A DNA stretch of 64,000 nt from Gammaproteobacteria bacterium (lineage in GTDB: Bacteria > Pseudomonadota > Gammaproteobacteria > Chromatiales > Chromatiaceae): positions 62,001 to 126,000 of the forward strand of contig RZZN01000001.1 in NCBI GenBank assembly GCA_009929855.1. The letters run 5' to 3'. The translations under genes and the position numbers were made by a program. Numbering within the stretch: position 1 is the stretch's first letter; the number at the start of each line of letters is the position of its first letter. Under the pieces are notes generated by a model. That model did no database searches, was not told the DNA's origin, and was given only the letters and a program-made list of their open reading frames with translations. Positions 52,953 through 63,684 of this stretch are shown here, one piece after another.

Positions 52953-53297
52953 ATGACACAGGCGACCCTTCACCAGCACACACTGCCACACCATCGCCCC
53001 TTGCCTGTCGACGCTGATGGTTTCCTGATCGATCCCGCCCTCTGGAACGCCGGCATGGCCCGTGTCATCGCCGAGCAGGATGACATTGGTCCACTCGGTC
53101 CGCAGCACTGGTCGATCATCTACTATCTCCGTGAGCATCGCCTGACTTATGGCGCCATCCCACCGGTCTCGCAGATCTGCCGCGCCCACGGCATGACGCG
53201 GGATGCCGTGCGGCGTCTCTTCGGCTCTTGCCGCCAGGCCTGGCGCATCGCCGGCCTGTCGCATCCAGGCGCCGAGGCCCTGAGCTACATGGACTGA
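52953..53297 (+). CDS. DsrC/TusE-family paralogue lacking the redox cysteines
   Basis: A 114-residue protein with DsrC-family landmarks (DGFLIDPALWNAGMARVIAEQ, HWSIIYYLREHRLTYGAIPPV, then a helix-turn-helix-like segment GMTRDAVRRLFG). The C-terminal arm is changed: W97 replaces CysB (RQAWRIAGL) and E108 stands where CysA should be. C93 and C76 remain but are not at the family positions. It cannot form the classical CysA-CysB disulfide. It might bind partners or DNA, a role proposed for some DsrC proteins. AGAGGA precedes ATG 52953. Monocistronic, with its own promoter. Confidence 0.82.
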   Translation: MTQATLHQHTLPHHRPLPVDADGFLIDPALWNAGMARVIAEQDDIGPLGPQHWSIIYYLREHRLTYGAIPPVSQICRAHGMTRDAVRRLFGSCRQAWRIAGLSHPGAEALSYMD

Positions 53298-53396
53298 GCC
53301 GGCGTGGGTGCTGCGAGGCGCCAGGGACGGCGCGCCGAGACCCGAGCAGACCCACCCAGCGCGGTGTGATCACCCCCAAAAAAGCAGCTTTCAAAC

Positions 53397-53515
53397 AAAG
53401 GCGCAAAGATCCAAAGATTTTTCAATCAGTGAGCAGTGCCATGCCGTTCACCTGGCCGGCGAGCCCCTTCAATGACTCAAGATTCAGTTTTCTTTGCGTT
53501 CTTGGCGTCTTTGCG
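53397..53515. repeat. Inverted pair of CGCAAAG elements
   Basis: A partial copy (53397-53416, AAAGGCGCAAAGATCCAAAG) and a complete inverted copy (53492-53515) of the repeat also seen at 10615-10638 enclose about 75 unique bases. They lie between the DsrC-like gene and parC, both pointing towards this gap. It may be a REP- or MITE-like element; no transposase is present. Confidence 0.55.
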
Positions 53516-53538
53516 TGAGTCAAGCGTCGGATTTAGGA

Positions 53539-55803
53539 TCAAGCACCCGCGGCCAATGACTCGACATGCTGGAAACCGCGCGGGAGCAAACGACCACGCC
53601 GCCCCCGCTCACCCTGATAGGCCACCAGGTCGGTCGGCTTCAGGGTCAGTGTGCGCTTGCCCGAGACCACCAACAGATTCGCCCCCGGCGGCAACAGCGC
53701 CAGCGCGGCAACCCACTCCTCGCGCGCCGCGACCCGTGCCGCGGGGATCCCGATGATCTTGTTGCCCTTGCCGCGCGGCATCGCCGGCAGATCGGTGATC
53801 GGAAACACCAGCAGGTGGCCGCTGGTGGTCGCCGCGGCAAGCCTGACCCCCGCCAGATCCTCGCTCGCCGCGCCCAGCGGGATCGGGGTGAGCACCGTCG
53901 CGGCCGCGGGCAGGGTCAAGACCGCCTTGCCTGATCTCGGCTTGGCCAGCAGATCATCCATCCGCGCGATGAATCCATACCCGGCATCCGAGGCCATCAG
54001 GAGCAGACGCTCGGGCGGCTCACCCAGCACCGCGATGAAGTGCGCGCCAGGCGGCGGATCGAGCCGTCCGGTCAGGGGCTCGCCCTGACCGCGCGCCGAG
54101 GGCAGTGTATGCGCCGGCAGTGCATAGGTCCGTCCGGTCGAGTCGAGAAAGCACACCATCTGGCTGCTGCGCACCCGCGCCGCCATCAAGAAGCGGTCAC
54201 CCGAGCGATAACTGAACGTGGTCGGGTCGACCTCGTGACCCTTGGCCGCGCGCACCCACCCCTTCTCGGACAGGACCACGGTCATCGGCTCGCTTGGCGT
54301 GAGATCGGTCTCATCGATCGCGCTGGCAGCCGGTCGTGCCACCAGTGGCGCGCGTCGGGCGTCGCCGTAGCGCGCCGCGTCGGCGCTGATCTCCTCCACG
54401 ATCAAGCGCCTGAGCAAACCCTCGTCACCCAGGATCGCCTCCAAGCGGGCGCGCTCCTGGCCCAGCCCGGCTTGTTCGGCGCGGATCTTCATCTCCTCCA
54501 GACGCGCGAGCTGACGCAGACGTGTATTGAGCACCTCCTCCGCCTGGATCGCCGTGAGACCGAAGCGCGCCATCAGCACCGCCTTGGGCTCGTCCTCGGT
54601 GCGCACGATCCGAATCACCTCGTCGATGTTCAAGAAGGCGATCAGCAGACCATCCAACAGATGCAGACGTGCCCGCACCCTCTCCAGCCGGTGGCGCGTG
54701 CGCCGTCGCACGGTCTCGGAGCGGTAGCTCAGCCATTCCAGCAGGATCTCGCGCAGGCCCATGACCCGCGGCCGGCCATTGAGCGCGATCAGATTCAGGT
54801 TGACCCGAAAGCTGCGTTCGAGGTCGGTCGTCGCGAACAGATGCGACATGAGTCGCTCGATATCGACCCGATTGGAGCGCGGAACGATGACCAGTCGGGT
54901 CGGAAACTCGTGGTCCGACTCATCGCGAAAGTCCTCGACCATCGGCAGCTTCTTGGCGTTGAACTGCTGCGCGATCTGCTCCAGGACCCGACTGCCCGAG
55001 ACCTGATAGGGCAAGGCGGTGATGAGGATCTCGCCGCGCTCGATCTCATAGCGGGCACGCTGCTTGAGGCTACCGCCACCGCTGCGATAGATCTTCTCGA
55101 GCTCCTCGGGCGGAGTCACGATCTCGCCCGCGGTGGGAAAGTCCGGCCCTGGCACCAGACGCATCAGATCGGCCAGGCTCGCCTCCGGGTGCTCGAGCAG
55201 ATGGATGCAGGCCTGGGCCACCTCGCGCAGGTTGTGCGGGGGGATGTCGGTCGCCATGCCGACCGCGATCCCGGTCGCCCCATTGAGCAGCAGGTTCGGC
55301 AGACGCGCCGGCAGCAGCCGGGGCTCCTCCAGTGTCCCGTCGAAGTTGGACTGCCAGTCGACCGTGCCCTGATCGACCTCGGCGAGCAGGGTCTCGGCAT
55401 AGGGCGCGAGCCGCGATTCGGTATAGCGCATGGCGGCGAACGATTTGGGGTCGTCCGGCGAGCCCCAGTTGCCCTGCCCGTCCACCAGCGGATAGCGATA
55501 GCTGAAGGCCTGCGCCATCAGCACCATCGCCTCGTAGCAGGCCGAATCGCCATGCGGATGGAACTTGCCCAGCACGTCGCCGACGGTACGCGCCGACTTC
55601 TTGAACTTGGCCGCCGCCGAGAGTCCCAGCTCGGACATGGCATAGAGGATGCGCCGCTGCACTGGCTTGAGTCCATCGCCCACGTGCGGCAGTGCGCGAT
55701 CGAGGATGACATACATGGAGTAATCCAGATATGCCTTCTCGGTGAAATCCTTCAGCGGCAGGCGCTCCAGCCCCTCCGCGTGATCACTGATGGTCTCGGT
55801 CAT
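53539..55803 (-). CDS. parC: DNA topoisomerase IV subunit A
   Basis: A 754-residue subunit that cuts and rejoins DNA to decatenate chromosomes. The active-site Tyr is Y127 in [10 protein letters not shown]. The quinolone-resistance region [11 protein letters not shown] has Ser87 and Glu91, the drug-sensitive residues in E. coli numbering S80 and E84. The C-terminal beta-propeller repeats are shorter than in GyrA and lack a GyrA box (QRRGGKG), identifying ParC. parE is not in the window. Confidence 0.95.
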   Translation of the reverse strand: MTETISDHAEGLERLPLKDFTEKAYLDYSMYVILDRALPHVGDGLKPVQRRILYAMSELGLSAAAKFKKSARTVGDVLGKFHPHGDSACYEAMVLMAQAFSYRYPLVDGQGNWGSPDDPKSFAAMRYTESRLAPYAETLLAEVDQGTVDWQSNFDGTLEEPRLLPARLPNLLLNGATGIAVGMATDIPPHNLREVAQACIHLLEHPEASLADLMRLVPGPDFPTAGEIVTPPEELEKIYRSGGGSLKQRARYEIERGEILITALPYQVSGSRVLEQIAQQFNAKKLPMVEDFRDESDHEFPTRLVIVPRSNRVDIERLMSHLFATTDLERSFRVNLNLIALNGRPRVMGLREILLEWLSYRSETVRRRTRHRLERVRARLHLLDGLLIAFLNIDEVIRIVRTEDEPKAVLMARFGLTAIQAEEVLNTRLRQLARLEEMKIRAEQAGLGQERARLEAILGDEGLLRRLIVEEISADAARYGDARRAPLVARPAASAIDETDLTPSEPMTVVLSEKGWVRAAKGHEVDPTTFSYRSGDRFLMAARVRSSQMVCFLDSTGRTYALPAHTLPSARGQGEPLTGRLDPPPGAHFIAVLGEPPERLLLMASDAGYGFIARMDDLLAKPRSGKAVLTLPAAATVLTPIPLGAASEDLAGVRLAAATTSGHLLVFPITDLPAMPRGKGNKIIGIPAARVAAREEWVAALALLPPGANLLVVSGKRTLTLKPTDLVAYQGERGRRGRLLPRGFQHVESLAAGA

Positions 55804-55895
55804 GCTGTTTCTTGGGGTCTACTTGAGCCGCGGAGCGGCATGATTCGACAAGTCCGCGCGCGGGACAAATGCCACGCCCCAACCCGTCACCACAA

Positions 55896-57251
55896 TCAGG
55901 CGTCCGCCGCCACGCCCGACTCGGGCGGGATCCGGCGCGCCGCGCGGATTGCCGCGATGCGCGCGGCGCGGATCCGGCTGGGAACCAGCCGCGGCAGGCG
56001 CGCCGTGCGCGCGACCGCCCCGGTGTCGACCGCGGCCGCGGCGGCCTGCAAGCGGCGGATGGTCGCCCCTTGCGGATAGTCGCGCTCCTCGTAGCCGACG
56101 CGACCACGAAAATCGGCCTCGCAGGCGATCAACAGCTGTGCGAAGCGCTCGGGGCGCCGGAAGGCATCCGCCCCTTCCAAGAGCCTCAGTACAGTGGCCG
56201 CGCGCAGCTCATCGACCTTGTGCGCCAAACCATGATAGCGCGCCGTGATGCGGGCCAATTCACGATAGCGCGTGGGAATGCGCAAGCGGTCGCAGATCGC
56301 CTCGAGCAAGAGCACGCTGCGCTCCTCGTGTCCCTTGTGGCTGGGCAGGATGGCCTCTGGCGTGGTGCCCTTGCCCAGATCGTGACAGAGCGCGGCAAAG
56401 CGCACCAGCGGGTCCGGCGAGAGTCGCGCCGACATGTCGAGCACCAGCATGGCATGCACCCCGGTGTCGATCTCGGGATGCCATTGCGCCGGTTGGGGGA
56501 TACCCCAGAGACGATCGACCTCGGGTAAGAGACGCGCGAGCGCGCCACAGTCGCGCAACACCTCGAAGAAACGCGCGGGACGCGGCGTGGCGAGCGCCCC
56601 GGCGAGCTCTTGCCAGACCCGCTCGGGCACCAAGGCATCCACCTCACCGGCCGCCACCATGGCGCGCATCAAGGCCTGGGTGGCGGGCGCGACACTGAAC
56701 CCGAGATCGGCGAAGCGGGCGGCAAAGCGCGCAACGCGCAGGATCCTCACCGGATCCTCGGCGAAGGCCGGTGAGACATGGCGCAGCACCCGCGCCTGGA
56801 GATCGGCCAGTCCACCGTGGGGGTCGATGAGGTTGCCTTGCTCATCCTCGGCGAGCGCATTGATGGTCAGATCACGCCGGCGCAGATCCTCCTCCAGCGT
56901 CACATCCGGCTCGGCATGCACCACGAACCCACGATATCCCGGGGCGGTCTTGCGCTCGGTGCGCGCCAAGGCATATTCGTCCTGAGTGCGAGGATGGAGA
57001 AAGACCGGAAAATCACGCCCCACCTGTCGAAACCCGCGTGCGAGCAGATCGTCGGGTGTGGCGCCCACCACCACGAAATCGCGCTCGGTGATCGCACGAC
57101 CGAGCAACCGATCACGCACGGCACCACCGACCAGATAGACCCGCGGACCCGCGCCTAGACCGGCCTCGTCGATCTGCTCGGGTCGCATGGCTTGGGCTGC
57201 GTGGGTTCGCTCCGCGGTCGGGTCTGACACCGATTGCCTCGTCTCGCTCAT
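55896..57251 (-). CDS. cca: Multifunctional CCA-adding tRNA nucleotidyltransferase
   Basis: A 451-residue class II CCA enzyme. The N-terminal nucleotidyltransferase domain has [13 protein letters not shown] and DFVVVGA, then [15 protein letters not shown]. An HD phosphohydrolase domain (about 240-370) contains [10 protein letters not shown], as in the E. coli-type enzyme that also repairs 3' ends. The C-terminus is Ala/Arg rich and longer than in E. coli (412). ATG 57251 gives a 38-residue variable leader; ATG 57188 would shorten it by 21 residues. Confidence 0.93.
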   Translation of the reverse strand: MSETRQSVSDPTAERTHAAQAMRPEQIDEAGLGAGPRVYLVGGAVRDRLLGRAITERDFVVVGATPDDLLARGFRQVGRDFPVFLHPRTQDEYALARTERKTAPGYRGFVVHAEPDVTLEEDLRRRDLTINALAEDEQGNLIDPHGGLADLQARVLRHVSPAFAEDPVRILRVARFAARFADLGFSVAPATQALMRAMVAAGEVDALVPERVWQELAGALATPRPARFFEVLRDCGALARLLPEVDRLWGIPQPAQWHPEIDTGVHAMLVLDMSARLSPDPLVRFAALCHDLGKGTTPEAILPSHKGHEERSVLLLEAICDRLRIPTRYRELARITARYHGLAHKVDELRAATVLRLLEGADAFRRPERFAQLLIACEADFRGRVGYEERDYPQGATIRRLQAAAAAVDTGAVARTARLPRLVPSRIRAARIAAIRAARRIPPESGVAADA

Positions 57252-57415
57252 TCTTAGGTCCGGTCAGCGATCAGAGTAGCCTGATCAGGGGTTGGTTGTC
57301 AGTCCTTGATTGGCGCAAGGCGCGAGAGGACGCGGCCCCGCCCGTTGGACTGTATCGCGCCCGACCTTGCGGTTAGACTCATCGTCACCCGTAGCGTACT
57401 GCAGACACCAGTCCC

Positions 57416-57898
57416 ATGAGATTCTTCGGCTATCTGATCCTGTTCGCCTTGATCGGTTATGGCATCTGGCCCTACTTCACCGTCTTTCGTCTCGATGAGG
57501 CGATCAACCAGGACAGCACCACTCAACTCTCCATCATGGTCGACCTGCCCACGATTCGCGCCAACTACAAGGCTCGGGTCAATGCGGGGATGGATCACCT
57601 CTTCCCATCCGACAACCCAGACGACATCGTCGGCTGGATCCGCCAGAACATCGCGCGACTCGGCGACTCGGCGCTCGATCAAGCCATCACGCTCAACTGG
57701 GTGCGCGACACACTGCGCGGCGCGGTCACGCGCGCCACGGGCCAGAGTCCACCCTATCTGATCGGCGGGATCGACTTCGCCTTTTTCGAATCGCACAATC
57801 GTTTCCTGATCCGCATCGGCGAGCTCGGACACTCGCCCACCCACGTGCGCCTGACCCGGCAAGGTCCGGATTGGCGGATCACCGACATCATCCAATGA
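57416..57898 (+). CDS. DUF2939 family membrane-anchored protein
   Basis: A 160-residue protein with one N-terminal hydrophobic helix (4-22) followed by a periplasmic domain. DEAINQDSTTQLSIMVDLPTIRANYKARVNAG is characteristic of DUF2939 proteins, as is the late segment YLIGGIDFAFFESHNRFLIRIG. Function unknown. It is followed after 89 bases by the HNH gene on the same strand. Confidence 0.8.
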   Translation: MRFFGYLILFALIGYGIWPYFTVFRLDEAINQDSTTQLSIMVDLPTIRANYKARVNAGMDHLFPSDNPDDIVGWIRQNIARLGDSALDQAITLNWVRDTLRGAVTRATGQSPPYLIGGIDFAFFESHNRFLIRIGELGHSPTHVRLTRQGPDWRITDIIQ

Positions 57899-57987
57899 GC
57901 CCGTCGCCCGCCTTGGAGCGCGCAGCATGCGCGGCTCCTGGCACGCGCGGCAACAGACCATCATCACCGACCAGAGGCCTCGACTCG

Positions 57988-58407
57988 ATGCGCTCGAACA
58001 CCGGACCCCGACACCCCAAGACCGGTCAACCCATCGACACCGCCAAGCTCGACCGCGTGGTGGCCGCCGCCCGCAAGGCCAGTGACGAGCGTGCGGCCGG
58101 CTACCGCGAGCAAGCGCTCAAGCTCTACCCTTGGGTGTGCGGACGCTGCACCCGTGCTTTCGATCGCGAGAACCTGCGTGAGCTGACCGTACACCACAAG
58201 GACATGGATCACGACAATAATCCGCCCGACGGCAGCAATTGGGAGCTGCTCTGCGTCTATTGTCATGACAACGAGCACCAAAAATACGAAGAGCATCTCG
58301 CCGCGCTCGCTTCCGGAACGGGCGGCCCGAGCCGCGGCGGCGCGAGCACCACGGCCACGCATTCGCCTTTTGCTGGTCTTGCCGATCTGCTGAAACAGGG
58401 GCGTTGA
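57988..58407 (+). CDS. yajD: YajD-type HNH nuclease-domain protein
   Basis: A 139-residue HNH protein. Two CxxC pairs (CGRC and CVYC) would hold zinc. The metal-binding stretch LTVHHKDMDHDNNPPDGSNW is the HNH core, with His in CHDNEH closing the motif. This is the conserved YajD arrangement; E. coli YajD is about 115 residues, and the extra is a Gly/Ser/Thr-rich tail. ATG 57988 follows an AGAGG site. Biological role unknown. Confidence 0.88.
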   Translation: MRSNTGPRHPKTGQPIDTAKLDRVVAAARKASDERAAGYREQALKLYPWVCGRCTRAFDRENLRELTVHHKDMDHDNNPPDGSNWELLCVYCHDNEHQKYEEHLAALASGTGGPSRGGASTTATHSPFAGLADLLKQGR

Positions 58408-58449
58408 GGAGCTGCGCGGCTGGCCTTGGCGGCTTCGCTGCGCGGGGCT

Positions 58450-58465
58450 GGCGGCTGAAGCCGCC
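58450..58465. repeat. REP-like hairpin GGCGGC-TGAA-GCCGCC
   Basis: A perfect 6-base stem with a 4-base loop lies in the 100-base gap between convergent yajD and the ATPase operon end. Similar hairpins are common dispersed repeats in GC-rich proteobacteria. It could also serve as a two-way terminator, though it lacks a T run. Confidence 0.5.
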
Positions 58466-58508
58466 CCTACAGGGGTGCCGCTGACACCGAGGCGACAGCG
58501 GCGGGGGA

Positions 58509-59117
58509 TCAAGCCCGGACCCGATGCGCGCGGATCACCTCCTCGCGGTCGAGCTCCTCGAGCGCCGATGCAAGCTCACCGAGTGTCTCATCGATCTCGG
58601 GCAGCAGCACGTCCTCGAGCGCCCGGGCCCGTCGCGCGGTGCGGGCATAATCGGCATGCAGACGCCGTAGATTGCCGATCAGTGCACCCAAGACGGCGGC
58701 ACTGGGGATGAGCTGGGCGAAGGCGTCACGACAGGCCGAGCCTTCGGGACTGGTCGCGACGCTCGCCGGCGCTGTCCCGACGCCCAGGTCGCTCTCGACC
58801 AGATCATGCAGCTGGATCCCGAGCACGCGCCGCGAGGAGAGCCGCCAATCCGGCTCGAGCGGCGGGTTCGGCGGATACAGGGCCAACCCCTCCAGGCCAT
58901 GCCGTGCCACGGCGGCGCGCAAGGCCGCGACCGCCTCGCGATAGGCGATCGCGAAGGCGGTCTGGGCACGCTCGTACCGACCCAGCTCGGCGAGGATCTC
59001 GGCGGCCAAGATCAGGCGCTTCTCGTCGAGGAAGCGATAGCCCTCGCGCATGCCCGCACGCTCTTCCTGGAGCTCGAGCAAGGCACTCTGGGTCGGGATG
59101 ATGGCGCGCTCGCTCAT
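58509..59117 (-). CDS. atpD: V/A-type ATPase subunit D
   Basis: A 202-residue central-stalk subunit, two long helices in a coiled coil. The N-terminal [24 protein letters not shown] and the C-terminal [25 protein letters not shown] are subunit D signatures. It rotates inside A3B3. The start overlaps atpB by 4 bases. It is the last gene of the operon. Confidence 0.92.
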   Translation of the reverse strand: MSERAIIPTQSALLELQEERAGMREGYRFLDEKRLILAAEILAELGRYERAQTAFAIAYREAVAALRAAVARHGLEGLALYPPNPPLEPDWRLSSRRVLGIQLHDLVESDLGVGTAPASVATSPEGSACRDAFAQLIPSAAVLGALIGNLRRLHADYARTARRARALEDVLLPEIDETLGELASALEELDREEVIRAHRVRA

Positions 59118-60514
59118 GTCGCGCGCTCGCCGTCGATCCGCTCGCGAATCTGACGGTCGTCGAGCCGATGCAGCTCGGCGCGCGGCAGATCACGCAAGAC
59201 CGACCAACCCGCGGTCATGCTCTCCTCCAGGGTCCGCGCCTCGACACCCTGATGAATGACCTGTCGCTCGAAGGCATCCCCGAAGGCGAGCAGCTTGCGA
59301 TCGTTCTCGGTCAATCCCTCCTCGCCCACCACGCCGGCCAGCACCCGGCTCTGTTGGGCCTGGCTGTAGGAGGCATAGAGCTGGGCGGCGAGCGCCGGAT
59401 GATCGGGGTGGGTCCGATCCTGCCCGATCCCGTCCTTCATCAGACGCGAGAGACTGGGCAGGACGCGGATCGGCGGATAGATGTCGCGCCGATGCAGGTC
59501 GCGATCCAGCACGATCTGACCCTCGGTGATATAACCGGTGAGGTCCGGGATCGGGTGGGTGATGTCGTCGTTGGGCATGGTCAGGATGGGGATCTGGGTG
59601 ACCGAGCCGGCCCGACCGCGGATCCGTCCGGCCCGCTCATAGAGTGTCGCCAGATCCGAATACATGTACCCGGGATAACCCTTGCGGCTCGGGATCTCGC
59701 CGCGGCTCGCCGAAACCTCGCGCAGCGCCTCGCAGTAATTGGTCAGATCGGTCAGGATCACCAGGACATGCTTGCCCTCGGTGAAGGCCAGATACTCGGC
59801 CGCGGTCAAGGCAAAGCGCGGGGTGAGCAGACGCTGGGCGCTGGAATCGCTGGCCAGATTGAGAAAGAGCGCGGTGCGGGCGAGCGCCCCTCTCTTTTCC
59901 ATCTCCTCGCGAAAGAGCTCGGCACTGTCATGCGGGATCCCGATGCCGGCGAAGACGATCGCGAAGGATTCGCTGTCGTCGGACTCGCCGGGCAGACGCG
60001 CGTTGCAGGCGATGTCCACGGCGATCCGATCATGCGGCAGACCGCCGCCCGAGAAGAGCGGCAGCTTCTGTCCGCGCACCAGGCTGTTCATCAGATCGAT
60101 CGCGGTGAAGCCGGTCTCCAGAAACTCGTTCGGCGCCACCCGCGCGGTCGGTTTGATGGGCAACCCATCGACTCGATAGGCACGCTCGGCGGCCAGCGGG
60201 GGGCCGCCGTCGAGCGGCTTGCCGACCCCGTCGAAGACCCGACCGAGCAGACCTGGACCAACCTGGAAACGCAGCGGCTCGCCGAAAAAGCGGACCCGCG
60301 TCCCCGCCAAGGCCAGTCCGGCCGTGTCGTCGAGCATCTCGACCGTGATCGAATCCTGATCCAAGGCCGCGATGCGCCCCAGACGTACCGAGCCGTCGGC
60401 CCCTTCCACCTCGACCGCCTCGTTGAGACCCACATCCAGAGCTCGGCTCAAAAAGAGCAGCGGGCCCTCGGCACGGTTGGCGATCTCCTCCCCGACCAGT
60501 CTGGCATAGGTCAT
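59114..60514 (-). CDS. atpB: V/A-type ATPase subunit B
   Basis: The 466-residue non-catalytic nucleotide-type subunit. It has the ATPase beta-barrel and central domain but no Walker [22 protein letters not shown] is the B-subunit replacement. [45 protein letters not shown] is a family signature region. Overlaps both neighbours by 4 bases (ATGA). Confidence 0.95.
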   Translation of the reverse strand: MTYARLVGEEIANRAEGPLLFLSRALDVGLNEAVEVEGADGSVRLGRIAALDQDSITVEMLDDTAGLALAGTRVRFFGEPLRFQVGPGLLGRVFDGVGKPLDGGPPLAAERAYRVDGLPIKPTARVAPNEFLETGFTAIDLMNSLVRGQKLPLFSGGGLPHDRIAVDIACNARLPGESDDSESFAIVFAGIGIPHDSAELFREEMEKRGALARTALFLNLASDSSAQRLLTPRFALTAAEYLAFTEGKHVLVILTDLTNYCEALREVSASRGEIPSRKGYPGYMYSDLATLYERAGRIRGRAGSVTQIPILTMPNDDITHPIPDLTGYITEGQIVLDRDLHRRDIYPPIRVLPSLSRLMKDGIGQDRTHPDHPALAAQLYASYSQAQQSRVLAGVVGEEGLTENDRKLLAFGDAFERQVIHQGVEARTLEESMTAGWSVLRDLPRAELHRLDDRQIRERIDGERAT

Positions 60515-62292
60515 GGCGATGTCTCCGCGGCGGTGGCGCTCTCTTCACGAGCCTGGTTGACGAGTTGACGGATGGTCGCCGAGAGCTCGCGGTCGAGGAC
60601 CGAGAAGGTCTCCCAATCGCCGTCCGGGATCTCCTCGCCCATGCGCAGCAGCCGGCGAAAGACCGGTGCGTCGCGAATCGCCTCCGGCGGCACCCCGGCT
60701 TCGAGCAAACGTTCCGAGCCCTCGATGAAGGAGCCGATCAGACGCATCATGACCGCCTGACGCGCGGGGCTGGCATAGCGGTCGTTCAGCGAGAAGGCGG
60801 ACTGACGCAGGAAGGATTCGTTGATCAACTGGGCACAGAGCAGCACCAGACGCTGGCGCGCCGGCATGGCATCGCGCCCGATGATGCGCGCCATGCGCTC
60901 CAGACGTGCCTCCTCCTCGAGCAGGGTCAGGAAGCGTCGCCGCAGCTCCTGCCAGCGGGTGCAGCCGGTGGTGTGCCACCAGCGCGCCAGGCTCTGCGCC
61001 ACCAGACTGTACGACTGCAAGGGATGGATGGCGGGATAGAAACGGGCCTGGGCACGGCGCACATCCAGACCCCAGAGCGAGCCGATATAGCGTTTGGTGT
61101 GGGTCGTCACCGGCTCGGAGAAATCGCCCGAGGGCGGGCTCACGGCACCGAGCAGGGTCACCGAGCCGACCTCACCGCCGAGGGTGCGCACCCGGGCCGC
61201 GCGCTCGTAAAAATCGGCGAGCCGGCTGCTCAGATAGGCCGGATAACCGGCCTCGCCGGGCAGCTCGCCGAGTCGCCCCGAGACCTCGCGCAAGGCCTCG
61301 GCCCACCGACTGGTCGAGTCGGCCATGAGGGTGACGTGCAGACCCTGATCCCGAAAGAATTCGGCCACCGTGATCCCGGTGTAGATACTCGCCTCGCGCG
61401 CCGACACCGGCATGTTGGAGGTATTGGCGATGACCACGGTGCGCTCGAGCAAGGGCCGACCGCTGCGCGGATCCTCCAGCTCGGTGATCTCGTCGAGCAG
61501 TCCGGCCAGCTCGTTGCCGCGCTCGCCGCAGCCGATGTAGACGATGATCTCGGCATTGCACCATTTGGCGACGGTCTCGAGCAGCACGGTCTTGCCGGTC
61601 CCGAAACCACCCGGAATCGCCCCGGTCCCACCGCGCGCGACCGGAAACAGAGAGTCGATGACGCGCTGACCGGTGAGCATCGGCTCGTCCGCCGAGAGTC
61701 TGGCCTGGACCGGGCGCGGGACGCGCACCGGCCAATCCTGGGTCATGGCGACCCCGCTCTGGCGACCCTCGGGGGTCTCGATCCAACACAGGGGTTGGTC
61801 GTCCGCGTACTCGCCCGGATCGACGATCATGGTGACCCGCCCCGGCGCCTGGTCGGGGGGGACCAGACAGCGTTGAGCGATCCCGCTGCCGTTGGCGATC
61901 TCGCCGAGCGGCTGCCCCGGTCCGATCGACTCGCCGACCCGCACGCTCGGCTTGAACTGAAAGACACGGGCGTCCTGCAGTCGCATCCCGGGCTTGACAT
62001 AGGGGTCGGAGATCTCGGCGATCGGACGCAGCAAACCGTCGAAGATGCCCCCCAGCAGCGCTGGGCCGAGCCGGATCGAGAGCAGCTCGCCACTGCCTTC
62101 GACCAACACGCCGGGACGCAAGCCGCTGGTATCCTCGTAGAGCTGCACCGTGATCTCGTCACGGGCGATGCGGATGACCTCGCCGAGCAGCGCATCCTCG
62201 CCCACCCGCACCGACTCGCGCAGCCTGAAGGGTCCTTCGGGACGCGCGCGCAGGACGGGGCCGCTGATCCAGAGTGTCTCGGCTCGGCTCAT
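60511..62292 (-). CDS. atpA: V/A-type ATPase catalytic subunit A
   Basis: The 593-residue catalytic subunit. Walker A is [10 protein letters not shown], preceded by the insert typical of A subunits ([11 protein letters not shown]). The arginine finger belongs to B. The segment [30 protein letters not shown] and the C-terminal helical domain are intact. ATG 62292 overlaps atpE by 4 bases; the frame remains open upstream only because it is antisense-free GC-rich DNA inside atpE. Confidence 0.95.
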   Translation of the reverse strand: MSRAETLWISGPVLRARPEGPFRLRESVRVGEDALLGEVIRIARDEITVQLYEDTSGLRPGVLVEGSGELLSIRLGPALLGGIFDGLLRPIAEISDPYVKPGMRLQDARVFQFKPSVRVGESIGPGQPLGEIANGSGIAQRCLVPPDQAPGRVTMIVDPGEYADDQPLCWIETPEGRQSGVAMTQDWPVRVPRPVQARLSADEPMLTGQRVIDSLFPVARGGTGAIPGGFGTGKTVLLETVAKWCNAEIIVYIGCGERGNELAGLLDEITELEDPRSGRPLLERTVVIANTSNMPVSAREASIYTGITVAEFFRDQGLHVTLMADSTSRWAEALREVSGRLGELPGEAGYPAYLSSRLADFYERAARVRTLGGEVGSVTLLGAVSPPSGDFSEPVTTHTKRYIGSLWGLDVRRAQARFYPAIHPLQSYSLVAQSLARWWHTTGCTRWQELRRRFLTLLEEEARLERMARIIGRDAMPARQRLVLLCAQLINESFLRQSAFSLNDRYASPARQAVMMRLIGSFIEGSERLLEAGVPPEAIRDAPVFRRLLRMGEEIPDGDWETFSVLDRELSATIRQLVNQAREESATAAETSP

Positions 62293-62924
62293 GATCTCTC
62301 CTCCGCGGCGCCGGCGCCGGCCGCTTGGGCCAGGATGGCGAGCAGACGCGACTCGACATGACGGCGATCGCGCAGCAGACCCTCGAGACTGGCATCCAGC
62401 ACGGCCCCCTGATTCGCGATCACCAAGCCGGCGCTGAGCGCGGCCTCGGCGATCAAGCGCGGCGCCTGACCAAGCTCCCGGGTCAGGCCGGCCACCAGGG
62501 GCGACCATTCGGACTCGACCCAGTCGGGCGGATGACGCAGTGTCCAGCGGCCCACCGGCAGCACGCGCAGGGCTTGCTCGATCGCCCGCGACGTCCAGAC
62601 CCGACGGGTCGCCCGGTCGGCCCAACGCGCGAGCAAGGCCTCGCGCAGCCGCGGCCAAGCCAGCTCGAGCAGATGCGCATTGAGTCGGTCGCCGCTCGCG
62701 CGCAGACGGGTGTCGCGATCGGCGCGCGCGGCATGCAGACGGGACCGCGCGTTGGCCCTTTCCATCAAGACATGCTCGTGCAGCTGGGCACGCGAGCGCC
62801 GCCAGGCCGTGTCCAACAGCGACCGCGCCTCGAGGCGGGCCTGCTCGAGCAGCTTGCGACACTCCTCCTCGCGATAGGTCCCGATCAGCTCGATCAGACC
62901 TCGCTCTCGCTCGTCGAGGTTCAT
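62289..62924 (-). CDS. atpE: V/A-type ATPase subunit E-like peripheral stalk protein
   Basis: A 211-residue protein with an N-terminal helix (about 1-100, rich in Arg, Glu and Ala) and a C-terminal mixed domain containing ANQGAVLDASLEGLLRDRR, the usual end of subunit E. It would anchor the A3B3 head to the stalk. Sequence similarity is weak, so the assignment rests on position, size and pattern. Confidence 0.8.
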   Translation of the reverse strand: MNLDERERGLIELIGTYREEECRKLLEQARLEARSLLDTAWRRSRAQLHEHVLMERANARSRLHAARADRDTRLRASGDRLNAHLLELAWPRLREALLARWADRATRRVWTSRAIEQALRVLPVGRWTLRHPPDWVESEWSPLVAGLTRELGQAPRLIAEAALSAGLVIANQGAVLDASLEGLLRDRRHVESRLLAILAQAAGAGAAEERS

Positions 62925-63217
62925 TCGGACATCCCCAATTGGTGTCTCATCTCGGCGACCAGATCGGGCGGGGTTCCCCGTGCGCGGGCATCAGGGATCA
63001 CCACCACCAAGGGCCAAGTCGCCAGCTCGGCCCCTCGCAACAGATCGGCCGGCAGCGCTGACGCCAGCTCGGCGGTCAGGATGATGAGCGAGGTCTCAGT
63101 GAGCAGGCGCGTGAAGAGTCCGCGCAGCTCCCGTGGATCCGGCTGATGGACCTCGGCCCCGGCCAGCCGAAAACCCAGTGCGCTGACCTCGTCGCCGATG
63201 AAGACACAGGCGGCCAT
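62921..63217 (-). CDS. atpF: V/A-type ATPase subunit F
   Basis: A 98-residue central-stalk subunit with a Rossmann-like fold. FIGDEVSALGFRLAGAEVH and the strand IILTAELASALP are typical. It pairs with subunit D. Here it lies before E, not after it. It starts 13 bases after the K gene and overlaps atpE by 4. Confidence 0.88.
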   Translation of the reverse strand: MAACVFIGDEVSALGFRLAGAEVHQPDPRELRGLFTRLLTETSLIILTAELASALPADLLRGAELATWPLVVVIPDARARGTPPDLVAEMRHQLGMSE

Positions 63218-63230
63218 GATCCAGGATCAC

Positions 63231-63587
63231 TCAGCCGAGCCGATTCAGGATCAGCACCGAGACGATGACGCCATAGATGGCGATGCCCTCGGCGAGTCCG
63301 ACCAGGATCACCATCCGACCAAAGAGCTCGGGCTTCTCGGTCAGTGCCCCGACCGCGGCGGCGCCCACGGTCGCGACCGCATAGGCCGCGGCGATGGTCG
63401 CGACCGCCGTCACCAAGGCCGCGGCCATGAACCCCCAGCGTAGGACATGCGGGTCCATCGCGACCGCGAGCACACCGGCGTCGGTGTTGGCAAGCGCGGC
63501 CGGCTGCCAGACGAGGATGCCGGCGATCCCGGTCAACAAGGCGACCCCCGCAACCGTCAAGACAAGAATGGGCATGGATGCTTTCAT
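63231..63587 (-). CDS. atpK: V/A-type ATPase membrane rotor subunit K (c-type proteolipid)
   Basis: A 118-residue proteolipid. There are three hydrophobic segments: 6-26 (possibly a signal or extra helix), about 50-82, and 89-115. The ion-binding Glu is E100 in LVGLAEGIAIYG. I see neither the Gln in the preceding helix nor the Ser/Thr after the Glu that mark Na+-binding rings, which favours protons. That is inference from residues. A GGAG site precedes ATG 63587. Confidence 0.9.
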   Translation of the reverse strand: MKASMPILVLTVAGVALLTGIAGILVWQPAALANTDAGVLAVAMDPHVLRWGFMAAALVTAVATIAAAYAVATVGAAAVGALTEKPELFGRMVILVGLAEGIAIYGVIVSVLILNRLG

Positions 63588-63684
63588 GAGCGCGACTCCG
63601 CGGGCAGGATGTTTTCAGGGATCGGGGAGCGGCTGTCGGCTCCGCGCCAAGGACGCAGCACCGACCGGACAAAGACCCAGGGGC

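Noticed and set aside
60565-62361. 598-codon open frame on the plus strand opposite the ATPase A gene
   Set aside because: Mirror frame of a highly conserved gene; rich in Arg, Gly and Asp without domain signals.
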